From Agriotes lineatus (Eukaryota; Arthropoda; Insecta; Coleoptera; Elateridae): DNA of 64,000 nucleotides. The notes below the pieces were generated by a model. That model did not search any database. It worked only from the letters and a program-made list of their open reading frames with translations, and was not told the origin of the DNA. Below, in pieces: positions 24,476-36,100 of the stretch (position 1 is the stretch's first letter; each line of letters begins with the position of its first letter). A program made the position numbers and the translations under genes. Where the stretch lies: NCBI GenBank assembly GCA_940337035.1, contig CALNHX010005247.1, positions 1-64,000 on the forward strand, given 5' to 3'.

Positions 24476-24829
24476 GGTGGTGGATAGGGAAATGCGTCCC
24501 AGATATGTTATGAGAAAAATCAAACACCTGCAGCGGACCAACAGGTACTGTAGAGTCTGACCTTGAATAGGTGGCTGCAAACAGCGTTTGCTCCAGAGTC
24601 GGTGGCTAAAATTAAAGTGCAAAAAGCAACGGGAAACTACTTCATCATTTTATTTCGCAAGGACAAATGAGCATAAGTTTAAATTGCAGCGAAGCTAGAT
24701 AGAATAATGTGTTTAGTAGTTCAAAGACCAGTTGTCTACTGAGGAGGTCATTCGCACTATGCTAGATCTCCAGTAAAATAAGTAAAGTTGCATAAGAACT
24801 TTTGGATTCTGGAAGGAATGAAGACAATA

Positions 24830-25135
24830 TTCACAGAGTGATTCCAACGTGTGTTAAATTCAAAATATTCCAATCCAAGAAAGCGGAGTTTGGAATTGAT
24901 TTGGTTGGACCATTGTACTTGAAAGAATGCAGAAAATGAAGCAAAGTTTTATTCACGTGTACCATGTATCGGACTATTCACTTGGAATTGGTTCACTTCC
25001 TATCCCCAGGTGTGTCTTCATATGGATTAAGCAAGTTTATGCCACAGAAAGGTTGGTCATCCATTGCGTACAGTGATAATGGAAATACTTTCGTTAAGGC
25101 CGGCAATGCTTTCGATTCATTGAAATGAGATAATA
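24830..25135 (+). pseudogene. BEL/Pao-type retrotransposon integrase relic
   Basis: One reading frame gives FGIDLVGPLYLKECRK, a stop, then LFTCTMYRTIHLELVHFLSP, and KFMPQKGWSSIAYSDNGNTF. These match the integrase catalytic core of BEL/Pao elements: the first catalytic Asp in the (V/I)D-x-x-GPL motif, the (F/C)-x-(C/A)-x-x-Y-R-(A/T)-(V/I)-H-L-E-L strand, and the second catalytic Asp in YSDNG-x-NF. An internal stop at the end of the first segment and another after FDSLK show that it is inactive. A Ty3/gypsy origin is possible, but the HLEL phrasing favours BEL/Pao. Confidence 0.7.
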
Positions 25136-25879
25136 TTGAAAATGATGGAGCGAAGTGCGCCACCAACTTCGGGGGTATATAATTATTTTACAGAAACCAA
25201 TTCTAGATTTAAACACCAAACGAACATGTTTCAATGACTCAAACTAGCTTTAAATCGTACTAAACAAACGTTTAGGTTACTGGAGATACCGAAGAACCGA
25301 GTATCTATAGATACAGTGAAGGCAGGGTGCGGTTTTCTATAATTAGCAAAGTGTGTTCAAATTACTAAGAGGCGCCAAAGAATCTTTTACAACCGATAAG
25401 TCCATTAGTTTACGAGAACTCTTAAATTTATTAAAGTACTATGCGTAGCCAATTCGCTACGACCTAAAACAGAGTAAAAAAAGGTTCGACACCTCAACGG
25501 CTTGCATTAGCTATACACAAAACCATATAGTACACATGAATGGGTTATCTTCATTAACGACAATACATAAAATACAAAATGTTACATCAGTTAATGTCAG
25601 CACTCATATAAATAACAAGCCACAAATACAGCCAACTCTACAGTTGCTACCAATTATAGGAGTTTACCTAGCACACAACAAAATTCAATATTTAAAAATG
25701 TAACAAATTTACGTTGATGCCGCATGTCGAACATAGCAGGGGGGCGACAATAATAGTATGCTAGCACTTAGTTATGTAAAAATTTAGAATGTTCCGTAAA
25801 TACGGCAATAATTACTGACAAACTCGGAGGTGATTGCAACACTAGCTGGTGATTCCAATCTTTCGGTGCGCTTAATGTA

Positions 25880-26100
25880 CAGTCGCGGAATTAAAAATCC
25901 GGACGAGTCTTAGAGGATTTTTGCAATTTTTGGGCAATGTAATTACTTACATTTTTTGTTCGACTCTTAAATGAGGCATGCTGTCATATACGAGTAATTA
26001 TTTTGACTTTGACTAATTTCACCACTTAACCTGATAACTAAAGTAAAGTAAGACATACACTAAATTAGTTTAAGTGTCCGGATTTTTAATTCCGCGACTG
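25880..26100. mobile_element. Tc1/mariner-like MITE
   Basis: This 221-bp element has near-perfect terminal inverted repeats of about 25 bp, starting cagtcgcggaattaaaaatc, and TA on both sides (25,878-25,879 and 26,101-26,102). The interior is AT-rich without coding potential. TIR sequence and TA target are typical of Tc1-like non-autonomous derivatives. It is inserted between the two pieces of the BEL/Pao relic. Confidence 0.8.
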
Positions 26101-26849
26101 TACAAATTCGTTTTCACCTCCATAGCACAAGAACATGTTTTAATACTCTCACCAATACGAGGTGGCGTTAACAAACCAAACAACAGCAATCAGCTACCAC
26201 AAGCAAGCGGAGACCGCAACAAGGAGTCAGCAACAAACAGAAAACTCAGCAATGGTTACAAATTCGGCTACCAAATTAGTAGTACAGCCTAGCTGCTCAT
26301 ACTTTAACGACTCCAAGTCGGCTCTTCAGATCGCAGCTTCAAGACTTAAATCGCAACGCCAGAAAAATCCGCAATCAAATGCGATGGATAATTAAGACCC
26401 AAATATCTTGTATAAATCAACCATACAAATCCGCGGTAGCGCGAGTAAGCTAGAACACTATTCTTGCGCTCGTAAGTCACTATAAACTAGTCTTAAAGTT
26501 AATATGAAGTAAACACGTGCGATCAAGTGAGAGACGTTTACAGAAGCAAACGAGGAACAAAAAACATAGCCGCAGGTGTGCGGAGACAATTGAATGATGC
26601 TTGGCCTAGTTACGTATGACAATGGATTGACTGAAGGCCGTTAAAAACAAGTTCGGCAACCTCAATGTTGAGCTTTTCTGACAGGGTACAATCACTGGAC
26701 CATTAAAGCGCAACACTTTTTACCCGTAACAAACGGTTCACTGGACAAAATCAGTTTGATAAGAAAACTAAACTAGGTATATTTATTAGAGACGATTTAA
26801 GGAAAATATTCATAAATGCATACTTGGTTTAGTTCAAGGAGCGTCCACG

Positions 26850-27000
26850 AAGTATTATCGTCAAAGAAAAATTGGAGACGTTGTCCTTACTGGAGGTGAT
26901 AAAAACAAATAGATTAGCCACTGGAAAACATATTAGAAATTTGCCTGTGAAGGATTTATTATCTGGAAATAGGTTCGTCGGCAGAAGTCACAATTCCAGA
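26850..27000 (+). pseudogene. Possible BEL/Pao integrase C-terminal fragment
   Basis: The stretch reads KIGDVVLTGGDKNK followed by frame-broken sequence, which resembles the IGD-(V/L)-V-L-(I/V)-x-(D/E)-(D/E)-x-x-P segment at the C-terminus of BEL/Pao integrases. It lies about 1.7 kb after the catalytic-core relic in the same orientation, in the order expected for one degraded element. Confidence 0.35.
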
Positions 27001-27059
27001 ATCAGTGAACGCCAAATATTAATTACTGAAATCCCTTGTAGCACATCGATCAATATGTA

Positions 27060-28154
27060 AACATGACGCGCCGTGAAAGCGTCTAAGCTTGACTCGCAGA
27101 CTTAGAAGAAGTGTTCGGATGCTACCCGTCCTAGCATTTTTCACCATCTTACAAAAGACCACTTCCATGATTTGTAATAAATATACTTTTCTAAAAGATA
27201 ATTAATTGATTACTTCTTACTTTCTATTACGAATTTACTGAAAACATTCTTAGTTGCTTTTCTAAAGGTGGTAGGGTTGATTACTTTCAATTACGTCATT
27301 AATGTCGTACATTGCCTGATCTTACGGCTTTAGTACAGGTGCCTTTAGTACAGACTTCATTCAAGTTGGAAATAACAAAAGCCATACTCCCAACCTAAAA
27401 ATATTGAATTTCATATTACGTTTTAGCAACGCCACTTTGAAATAAATGCCAATAAAAGCGCGTGTCTCCCCTAGATAAACACTTCGATTGCGAACCTGCC
27501 CGCTGGCTTCCGCCACCAGGACGTAGGGGTGGCGTGTGGGGCCCGAAAAGCAACGCTATGGACGTGCCAGCAAATGAAAAACGCTGGACCTTCACGCAAG
27601 CCCTCAATTACGGAGCCCAGCCGAAGTAGGCCGTGAAAATCAAGGACGCCAAATCCGGGCCCGCCAAACCCTAGCTATCTGCGTCGTTATCTGTAATGAT
27701 GGACTGGCCAAAATAGGTCGAATGGAAACTAGGTATTAAGTCACACTTATGGCAATGGCACCTATTTGGAGGTTTAGTCGTAACGCCCAGGTTGTTGTTG
27801 TTAATTTCGGAAGGTCCATTGGGGGTTAAAGTGACTCATGCAGGAATTTTTTAAGTGCGCAGCCCTAAGCCGCTGGGATTTCGATGTCACTCCGACCACT
27901 CAGTCACGCAAGTCTTTCTTGCTCAACAAGTTGAATTATAATTGTGTTGCTACCCGTACTTGTTACTTTATGTCGTGCGAGATGCCGCTAGTTTTAATTG
28001 GGGAAGTTTAGTGCAAGGCTGCACGTCGACTTTTCGATCTTTAAGTAACTCCTGGAAATACCATAATCAGATACTTTGAAACTTTAGACGTTAATGTGAT
28101 GCTTTAATTAGTTTTGTTTCTATTTTGTATCGACTGCATAATGTTGTCTAGTGA
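27060..28154. other. Unassigned DNA with a GC-rich island
   Basis: The part at about 27,440-27,720 is clearly more GC-rich than its surroundings. It is unlikely to be a simple repeat. No reading frame there resembles a known protein. The rest may contain the decayed 5' part of the downstream retrotransposon, but no motif could be placed. Confidence 0.3.
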
Positions 28155-29264
28155 GTTTTGTGTGGGAAGTTGAATGATACGATCAATCACAAATTATTAC
28201 TAGCAATATTGTATCACTATGGTTTTTGTGAAATGGCACTTAAACTACTTGAATCTTATTTAAAAAACAGGAAGCAATGTGTATCCCTAGAAAACCAAAA
28301 ATCTAATACTCGAGATATTAAACAAGGTGTACCACAAGGTTCAATCTTGGGTCCTTTGCTTTATACCATCTACTCTTCTAACTTATGTAGTTCTACTCTA
28401 AAGCACTGTCAGTACCATCAGTATGCTGATGACACACAGATTTATTGGTCATTCAAACCACAAGACACTTTAAATGCCTACAATCTCATTAATAGTGATC
28501 TTAATAAACTTGTAGAATTGGCAGAACTTCATGCTCTCAAAATAAACCCATCAAAATCTGTTGTTATCGTGTTTGGAAATCCAAATAACAGAAATTTTCA
28601 TTTGCCGGATATTAATATTAGAATTAAACAGTCTCTAATTCCATGTTCGAACTATGCACGGAACCTGGGAGTTAGTATTGATAGTAGTCTGAGGTTTCGT
28701 GAACATATTAATAGCTGTATACGTACAGCTTATAGTAACCTTAAACTTCTCTATAGCAATAGACAAGTACTGAGCGGAAATGTCAAAAAAGTGTTATGTG
28801 ATTCGTTAGTGCTGTCTCAATTTAACTATTGTGATGTTCTTTACGGGCCCTGCATTGATAGTGCAACGAAAAGAAAAATTCAGTTGGTGCAAAATTCGTG
28901 TTTACGACTTATTCATGGAATACGAAGACGTGAACATATTTCTCATAAAATTAGTGAAACTAAATGGCTCAACATGTTAAATCGGCGTTTTCTTCATGCT
29001 GCTGTACTTTACCATAAAATTATTACCTTGGAAACTCCTCCTTATCTCTATAATAAAATCAGCCACCGCACCGATGTCCATAATTTAAATTTGAGGCATA
29101 GGGGCTTATTAACTATTCCGTTGCACCACACTGAACTTTACAAACGGTCTTATACGTACATTACCAAAATATATAACCAAATTCCAATGAATTTCAAAAA
29201 TAAACCCCTTGGCTCGTTTAAGAATAGTGTATTGTCATGGTTGCAGAACAAATCTATTCAATAA
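28155..29264 (+). pseudogene. 5'-truncated non-LTR retrotransposon RT, long open frame
   Basis: A 368-codon frame is open from 28,155 to the stop at 29,262. It begins inside the palm domain at NDTINHKLL, the counterpart of the FDT(V/I)NH motif, with an upstream stop at 28,152. It continues with GVPQGSILGPLLYTIYSSNL, the catalytic box YADDTQIYW, KINPSKSVVIVFGN and NYARNLGVSIDSSLRF. It ends with a long thumb and C-terminal region containing QLVQNSCLRLIHGIRRREHI and LRHRGLLTIPLHHTELY. This order and the C-terminal region fit the CR1/L2 side of the Jockey supergroup; the exact clade needs a tree. No endonuclease or ORF1 is present upstream, so it cannot mobilise itself, but the undamaged remaining frame implies a fairly recent insertion. 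A Helitron-like element begins 48 bp after the stop. Confidence 0.85.
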
Positions 29265-29311
29265 TCTAAAATGTAATTTCAATGTTGAAGATTCGTATAT
29301 TATTTCATTAA

Positions 29312-29728
29312 CTAGCAACCCAGTGAGACAAATGTCTCATTTAAAAAAACAAAAAAGACCGTTTTTCAAATAGAACGCGTATTAAATAAAAACTGTACCC
29401 AGACCTGGAAGGTGTCAAAGTGGTACGCTGCATCGGAACATTCTAGAAGCTGTCAAAGTGGTTGCCTAACCGATCGAGGTTTTAAGGCGCAGAGGGTCGC
29501 AGCTCCGTTTGGCTGCTGAAACAGCGTACTGACACTTCCGGTTTTCGAGAAATCACGTGATTTCTCAAAAACCGGAAGTGTCACGTGACTGAAATTCTGT
29601 TCCTGACCTGACATGACCATTCCAAACATATAACTTTCATCACTTTTTTCTCTATCTCTTACGGTTTGGCTGCTGAAACAGCGTCCCGGACAGACAAAAC
29701 AGCATCCCGGACAGACAAGTCTATTAGA
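29312..29728 (-). mobile_element. Small non-autonomous Helitron-like element
   Basis: Read on the minus strand the element starts at 29,728 with TCTAATAGAC preceded by A. It ends at 29,312 with a hairpin (gagacatttgtctc), then actgggttg and CTAG followed by T. A 5' TC, a subterminal hairpin, a 3' CTAG and insertion between A and T are the structural signs of Helitrons. It carries the phrase tttggctgctgaaacagcgt twice (about 29,508 and 29,662) and a 54-bp palindrome. The 118-codon minus frame over it has no recognisable domain. Confidence 0.45.
29530..29583. repeat. 54-bp near-perfect palindrome
   Basis: The arms are 27 bp, starting tgacacttccggtttt, and differ at one position. They meet at a central CACGTG without a loop. 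It lies inside the small Helitron-like element and could extrude as a cruciform or bind a dimeric protein; no function can be assigned. Confidence 0.8.
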
Positions 29729-30001
29729 TAAAGGATCGAGAAAACTTTTGCGATACTCAATTGTTTCATGGTCTAATGTTTCAAATGTTCCATGTTCAGT
29801 TTTTTCCATAAATTTTGATAAAACATGTATTTTGATGCATGATATTTATTGCCTTTAAATAATTATTTAGTCGATGTTATTGATATAACGGTAGTAGGTA
29901 AGAGCAAGTGTTTCCTCCCTGGAGATGTACAATCTGACTACTATCGTTTTTGCCGGATGATAACTTGGTTTCCTTTATTATATTGTGTGTAAAGAAGCAA
30001 C

Positions 30002-30038
<37 letters not shown>

Positions 30039-30729
30039 GTGTGACGCTAAACGCTCTAATACGCAGATGCACTAGAATAAACTAACAATAAAATTACAAC
30101 ACTTCAATATCAGCAGGATAGCGAGGAGTGAATACCCAAAACAATTCTGTAGCTAATAATGTTCAACAGGCCAGCTAAGCTACTCCGGGAGAGGGAGTCG
30201 GGAACCCAATATTTTACCTTTGCTGTTATGAGCGTTTACTGGTCATTTAAGAATATCATGACCTCGTTATAGAATACCGCGTAACCTTTTAGTAATGCGA
30301 ATTGCTCATTCCACAATTTCTTTTTGTCTATCATTTATTTTCCCTAAATTTTTATAGCTTGTAATTATTATGAAAATTTTATTTGTGTCCTGCCGTCCTC
30401 TCTCATTTTCAGGGATTGGTTTAGTAGTAACTTTTTAACGTATACTTTATTTGTTTAGCAAGTGCCTGGGTTAGTTGCTACTTGGCACCCATATTTTTTT
30501 ACAGTTTTAAAATTAGAACCTCTCGTTTAACCCACGACCAGGGCCGGCTGAGAAGTTGGCTGCCTTTACTATGCTTCTAGTTGACTGTCAAAGTGACGTA
30601 ACAAACAGGACAGATCTTCTGTTTAAGACAACGTCTAGGAAAATACACACTAAATATTTGCAAACTCACTTGCCTTTATGTTTTTTAGGAAAGCTTACAA
30701 CGAAACCTAGAAACAAAATTATGTTAATA
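29729..30729. other. Unassigned DNA with an (ATT)n run
   Basis: No gene is visible. An (ATT)n microsatellite of about 11 repeats lies at 30,003-30,037. The first part after 29,729 may be the 3' untranslated tail of the retrotransposon split by the Helitron-like insertion, but no tail repeat was found. Confidence 0.4.
30003..30037. repeat. (ATT)n microsatellite
   Basis: An uninterrupted run of tat-tat trinucleotides, about 11 copies, is visible. Confidence 0.9.
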
Positions 30730-31275
30730 CAGGGTGATTTTTAAGTTGATTGATAAAAAAATAAGCATTTTTTCATTTACCACTTTTTCGAAATATCAAA
30801 ATAAACGGAGGTACAGGGTGTTAAAGTTTCAAATTTCAACTAAAATTACTTAACGAAAATTAAAGTAAACTTAATCTAACTTAAATGATATGTTCAAAAT
30901 TATCACCATTCGCATCTCCACATACGTTCCGCGTATAAAAGCGATGCGGCAGTGACATTTTGACGACACTCCCAGTAAATAATACGCATATTCACTCATT
31001 CATTATTTTCATAAACATGAGCCATTATTGTAGCAATAACATTATGAAAATTACAATGGAAAACTAGTTGGCAGGTCATTGCTTGACAACAGAGATAAAG
31101 AAAAATAAAATTGTCCAGCCGCCTTCGCGCCAAAGTTTAGTTTTTAATTTGAAACTTTAACACCCTGTACCTCCTTTAGTTTTGATATTTCGGAAAAGTG
31201 GCAAATGAAACAAATGCATATTTGTTTAGCTTTATTTCCTGGTAAACGAAAATAATCAACTTAAAAATCACTCTG
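30730..31275. mobile_element. TA-flanked foldback/MITE
   Basis: The left end cagggtgatttttaagttga pairs with tcaacttaaaaatcactctg at the right end. The inverted arms run about 120-130 bp, including a second internal cagggtgttaaagtttcaaa block with its inverse tttgaaactttaacaccctg. TA flanks both ends (30,728-30,729 and 31,276-31,277). The middle has no coding sequence. The cagggtg start resembles the foldback at position 145, which suggests related families. Confidence 0.7.
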
Positions 31276-31360
31276 TATGTATGTATTATCTGCAACATCT
31301 TTTTATCTACCGGTATAGAGGCAAAATGATGCAGGTCTTTAAAGAAATTACGCAGACATA

Positions 31361-32322
31361 TCTATATATATATAAAACTGAAAGTCTTGACTCACTCACT
31401 CACTCATCAACGCCCAGCCTAAACCCTTGGACCTAGAAAGCTGAAATTTTGCACAGAGGTTTCCTATATGATGTATACAAGGAATAAGGAAGGCTATTTC
31501 GAAATTCAACCCCTAAAGGGGCAAATGGCGGTTGCAATTTTGTATGGAAAAATAATATTAAATAGACATTTCGACTTGAAACTTCCTAGGAGTACTCCTA
31601 AAAACAAATAAGCAAACACGTATTTTGTGATTTTCTGAAAATCAACCCCTTAGGGGGTAAAATGGGGTGAATAGGCCTAAAATACGATATGGGTGTCGTT
31701 ATTGAGGTTTTTTGGGACGTTGATTACGAAAATGGCATTTATTTTTAAGTCCAAGACGGTGGATATAACATAAGGGAAGAGATTGGATGGGACAGGACGC
31801 GACGGGACTGAACGGGAAGCGACGGAACGAGACGGGACCGGGGCGAGACGGGACGGAAAGGAAAGGGATGGAATGGAAGGGGAGGGGACGGGACTGGACG
31901 GGAAGGGATGAAACGAGACGGGACCGGGGCTGGACGGGACCGGGGCTGGACGGGACGGAAAGGGAAGGAATGGGATGGAAGGGGAGGGGACGGGACTGGA
32001 CTGGACTGGACGGGACGGAAAGGAACGGGACTGGATGGAAAGGCACGGGACGGGACGGGACGGAATGGGATTGGACGGTACCGGACGGGACAAGAAGGGG
32101 GACGGAACGGGACGAGATGGGACGGGGCGAGACGGGATGGAAGGGGTGGGATGGAAGAGGAGGAGAAGGGACGGGATGGGACGAAACGGAGACGAGGACG
32201 GGGACGGGAACGGGGATAGGATGGGATGGGATGGGATGGGATGGGATGACAGAAAATAATTAGTCATTATGTAATACACAAATAACGAACCTCGCGCGAA
32301 CGAACTCGCGGGTAACAGCTAG
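31361..32322 (+). mobile_element. Non-autonomous Helitron-like element with expanded simple repeat
   Basis: It begins TCTATATATATATAAAACTG preceded by A and ends with a cgcga...tcgcg hairpin, a short linker and CTAG followed by T, matching Helitron termini and A/T insertion. Near the 5' end it contains a gactcactcactcactcatc run, then caacgcccagcc and ggacctagaaagctgaaatt. The same series occurs at the 5' end of the element at 48,321-50,247 (minus strand), including later ccccta/aggggt blocks, so both belong to one family. The middle is largely occupied by a GGGAC/GGGAT microsatellite. No Rep or helicase frame is present. Confidence 0.6.
31785..32247 (+). repeat. GGGAC/GGGAT-type degenerate pentanucleotide array
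   Basis: About 460 bp consist of imperfect units such as gggac, ggaac, ggaag and gggat, ending in a clean run of gggat. One strand is nearly pyrimidine-free, giving extreme purine skew, and G-runs occur throughout, so G-quadruplex or triplex structures are plausible. Long open frames on both strands here are products of the repeat. Confidence 0.95.
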
Positions 32323-32589
32323 TATTATATACAAGAAGAATTATTAAAGACATGTATACGTATAACAGAACTACATAAAACATAAAGGCTTTAAGAACGG
32401 TGCATGTTACCTATAACATTTGCATAATGGAGAAGACAATACTATCTAATAGAAATTCTAATAAACAATTTTTCTTGTATACAATGTAGCTTGCAGATGA
32501 CCAGGTCGTTATAACCGGTTATTATATGATAGAAAGATTAAGGAAAAGTACTAAAAATAGAATTTGGAAAAAAGCTGTGAAAAAGTGAG

Positions 32590-33110
32590 TATTTAGTAAT
32601 TGTAATAAAGGAAAAATACTACAGACAAGTGGAAGTAGATTTTACAAATTTATTTAAATATCCAGATTCAATGTTTAGCAGTGAGGACAATTATTGTCAA
32701 CGCGATATTGTAAATATAACAAATCAAAGAAAGACAGCTATCCAATAACTAAATGGTAAAATACAAGTATAGAAAATAAAACAAATAAACGACGAAAGAA
32801 GAAACTACAAGCCCTAAAAATGAATGCTGTTAGGAGCAGCTGTAGGATATCAAAGATTGAACATGTGCCAAATTAAATAAATAAAGAAATAATGAAGTAG
32901 AACAAGATACAATAAACACAGACAAGAGAAATGAAGTAACACGATGGCAATTAACGATATGGAATTGGATACCATTTTAGAAGCGAAAACGAGGAAGACC
33001 CCGAAAACATAGAATCAAGTCGTGGAAATACGACAATATGCAAATCTATAAAATCAAGAAGAAAAAGCTTAGCGCACAGGAAAGCAATGTTTAAAAACTA
33101 CTCACTTTTC
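32590..33110 (+). pseudogene. Heavily decayed RTE-type retrotransposon fragment
   Basis: The stretch near 32,640 reads FKYPDSMFSSEDNYCQRDIV, comparable to the FKYLGS-x-(I/V)-x-x-DG-x-C-x-x-(D/E)-I box after the RT domain. Near 32,985 another frame gives RKRGRPRKHRIKSW, comparable to the GRP-(R/K)-x-RW tail common at the C-terminus of RTE-like ORFs. Stops and frameshifts are numerous. The two landmarks are in the right order and orientation. Confidence 0.45.
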
Positions 33111-36100
33111 ACGTAAATCCGTTTTCTTCCCACTAGTATGTAGCATAATCAGGACGTGCAGATGTATTAAAAGACATCTAAAACTGGGAAAAATATTGTG
33201 TAATGACCCATGGCCTATAACGACATGGCTTACCCTGTCATCTCCAATACACTCACCAGCTGGTGTATTTTCCAGATTCCATTGTACTAACCAACACTAA
33301 GAAAAATAAAATTTTACAGAGATTCCTCAATCACAAATCTCCATAGCGGATGCGACGCAAAGTCTAAATATTTCGATCGCTTTTATTTAGCTAAAACCCG
33401 AAATTGTTCAGTTGTAAACCAACACAAAATAAGTTAATAATAATTCAACCACACTATGACGAAATGATACTAGAACACCTGTACGTCAACGGAAGTATCT
33501 AAATGACCGTGCTAAATCTTATGGCAACGAAAAGCATAGCTTCACGTAATAGAGCAGACACTAAGCCAAATCCCAACAGAGAACGCCCCATAAGCTAAAA
33601 CAATACAAGATATTACACGCAGATTCAATTATATGCATCCTACAATGAGCGACTAGGAAGAAACTGTAAGATAAATTCACATAGGTTGTACAATAGAACT
33701 GCCACCTAGTGTACTCGAATGCCAGCAGTCAATCTTCAATATGTCAAAATAAACTCGCAGTTTGTCAAGTATATCAAGCTCCCAGCTAAGTACTCTAATT
33801 TAACTCAACCAGAGAGAGCCTGATATCACCTAGAAACGTCACATAATTCAAGAAGAGAACATCTGAGAGCCCAAATAAAACGCACACTTGAAATTCCCAA
33901 CGGTAAACCTAGCCGACAAAACCAATCACTTATATTCTTTTAAATTCGCATAACAATTAAGTAGCTTAAGCTAAGGTACACTCATGAGACTTATTTACCT
34001 TGGCCCTACGGGCCTCAGCAACGAAATCCGCATTTGTGATAAAAAGTTAAACTTCAGCGCTTTGGTATATAAATTATTATTCTATATTTTAAGAAAAAAA
34101 TGTTAAGGTTGTACTTCAGACGTGAGGAGCAAGAAAGCAAGCAAATCAGAAAAATTCAACTGAAAGTGCTCAGATACTTCGAGCATAGGGAGACGAATTA
34201 TTCCTAAAATACCCAACAATGAGATTTTTTTATAAAACTCAGCACAATAATTGCTTGGATACGGCAATGGAGGAATTATTTTCTTTTGCCGCAATTATCT
34301 ACACTCGTATTCTATAGCCAATTTGAGCGCTTAATGTGTTTGAAAAGTAATCGAACTGAGAAAAGGTTTTTCCTGAAAATTAAGAAAATCAATAATTTAA
34401 TGTTTAAAGCAAACACGTATTACCTTAATCTCGTACCTTGACCTTGGTTTTCCAATGTTTTTTATAGTTTCATTGTATTTGAAATTTTTATTTCTATATG
34501 TCATGTACTTTCACAATAGATCTTAGCGTTTGAATTTGTTTAAGACCATTAAAGTACGGCTCGTTTGTTATTTTGCACAAATGTGGGTTATCTTAGACAT
34601 CAATTAATGTAAAGCACCTTAAACGAAAAAAGGTTTTGTTTAATAGACAGAGCCACGCTGAATTTTAAGCGACACGGAGTCGAATTTGGGAGTCAGGGAC
34701 CTTTTTTCTTCTCGCCTTTGGCGAAAAAAGCTGCGAGTCCATCCACTGGGCCCTTATCAAGATTTGTAGCCAACTCCAAAATATACCACGCTTGGAAATC
34801 ACCTAGCCTTGTGAACATGACGAATTATTTGTCTTTTGCGGTATGTGACCTCTGGGGCGGCCCTCTAGCTTAAGGTGAGCACAACTGTAGTCCTCCCCGA
34901 TTTTGGAGTGCTAATTTACATGGTATTAGGCCGACATACACGCTCTGGTACACAGTAGCGTCAAATTTCTTCCTAGGAACCCGCACAGCTGCCCTCGACG
35001 TGATTTAAGCCATCTGGCCCTGTCCACCTCGGTAACGAGGTTCTTTTTCCTCTAGAATGCCGAAGACATTACCATTTGGGGCAGGAGCTAGTATCCAGCT
35101 TTGATGGACTCCTCAATTCTCCGAACTAGCCGTGGTTAAGCCTAGCTGTGTTGGAAAGAAACCTTTTTTTATGATTTGCACTAATGTAAGTACTAAGACA
35201 TGCTTGTTTTTTCTGCTCGTACGCCAGCGGAATCTTATTTTTTATTTGTACAGTTAGGAGCATTAGTCTGCAATTTACGTAGCATGACATTGAAGGCCTT
35301 CGATATAAGAGTGCTGCAATCTTTTAAGATATTCGTTGCGAAATCGGTTATCGTGTATGCCAGAACTTGTATCAGTTTTAATTAACCTTTGCTTCTCCAA
35401 AATTAGCTTAAACATTTTTAACTTAGCATCTAACGTAGTTTTTTGGCTTGTAACTGCATCTTGCTAAGTGTTTCCATTGCGGCCCAGTGGTTGATTTTTT
35501 TTTTGTTGACACAACACAACCTTCTTGTATTAATTGGTTGGAATCGCCAGCAACAATCCTAGTTTTACCTGTGCGTTTAGCTCGCCAGGCACATTTTATT
35601 TGACATGTTTATAGTACCTTGTTATATATTTTAACTATTATTAAAGCCTCTTATTACTGCTTCTACTGGTATATCTACTAACTCAACCTCAACGAACCTG
35701 CTCGTTTTTTTACAGTTTAGGATTGTTAAGCGAAAAGCCACAAAAGATTGGTGCATTTTCGACTGTCAGCTAGATCTGTCTCTTCTATTTCCAAATTATT
35801 ATATACTCTTTTTTAACCTAAACAACCGCCGTCTAGTCCTAATCCACGCCATTCACTGCCGAGTGTTTGAGCTCGCCAAGGTTGTGATCGTCTTTCGGTT
35901 AAGGGAGGAGGAGGCACCTCATTTATCATTGATAGTAATTAATGAGATTTCGCCCAACTCCATGATTTGGAAATTTCGGTGTAAGCAGAAAACTTCTAGC
36001 TAAACTTTTATTAAGAAACTGGGAAAATCGAAAAACAGAAATTCAAAATATTAATTTTTCCTAATGTGTCTCAAAAAAGCTGATCATTCAGATATTGTCA

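Noticed and set aside
29453..29809. 118-codon minus-strand frame as a gene
   Set aside because: It lies across a Helitron-like element and its palindrome, has no recognisable domain and overhangs the element end; no splice or polyadenylation context.
31677..32279. Long open frames (up to 200 codons) on both strands
   Set aside because: They are translations of the GGGAC/GGGAT simple-sequence array, rich in Pro/Ser on one strand and Gly/Asp/Arg on the other, with no domain.
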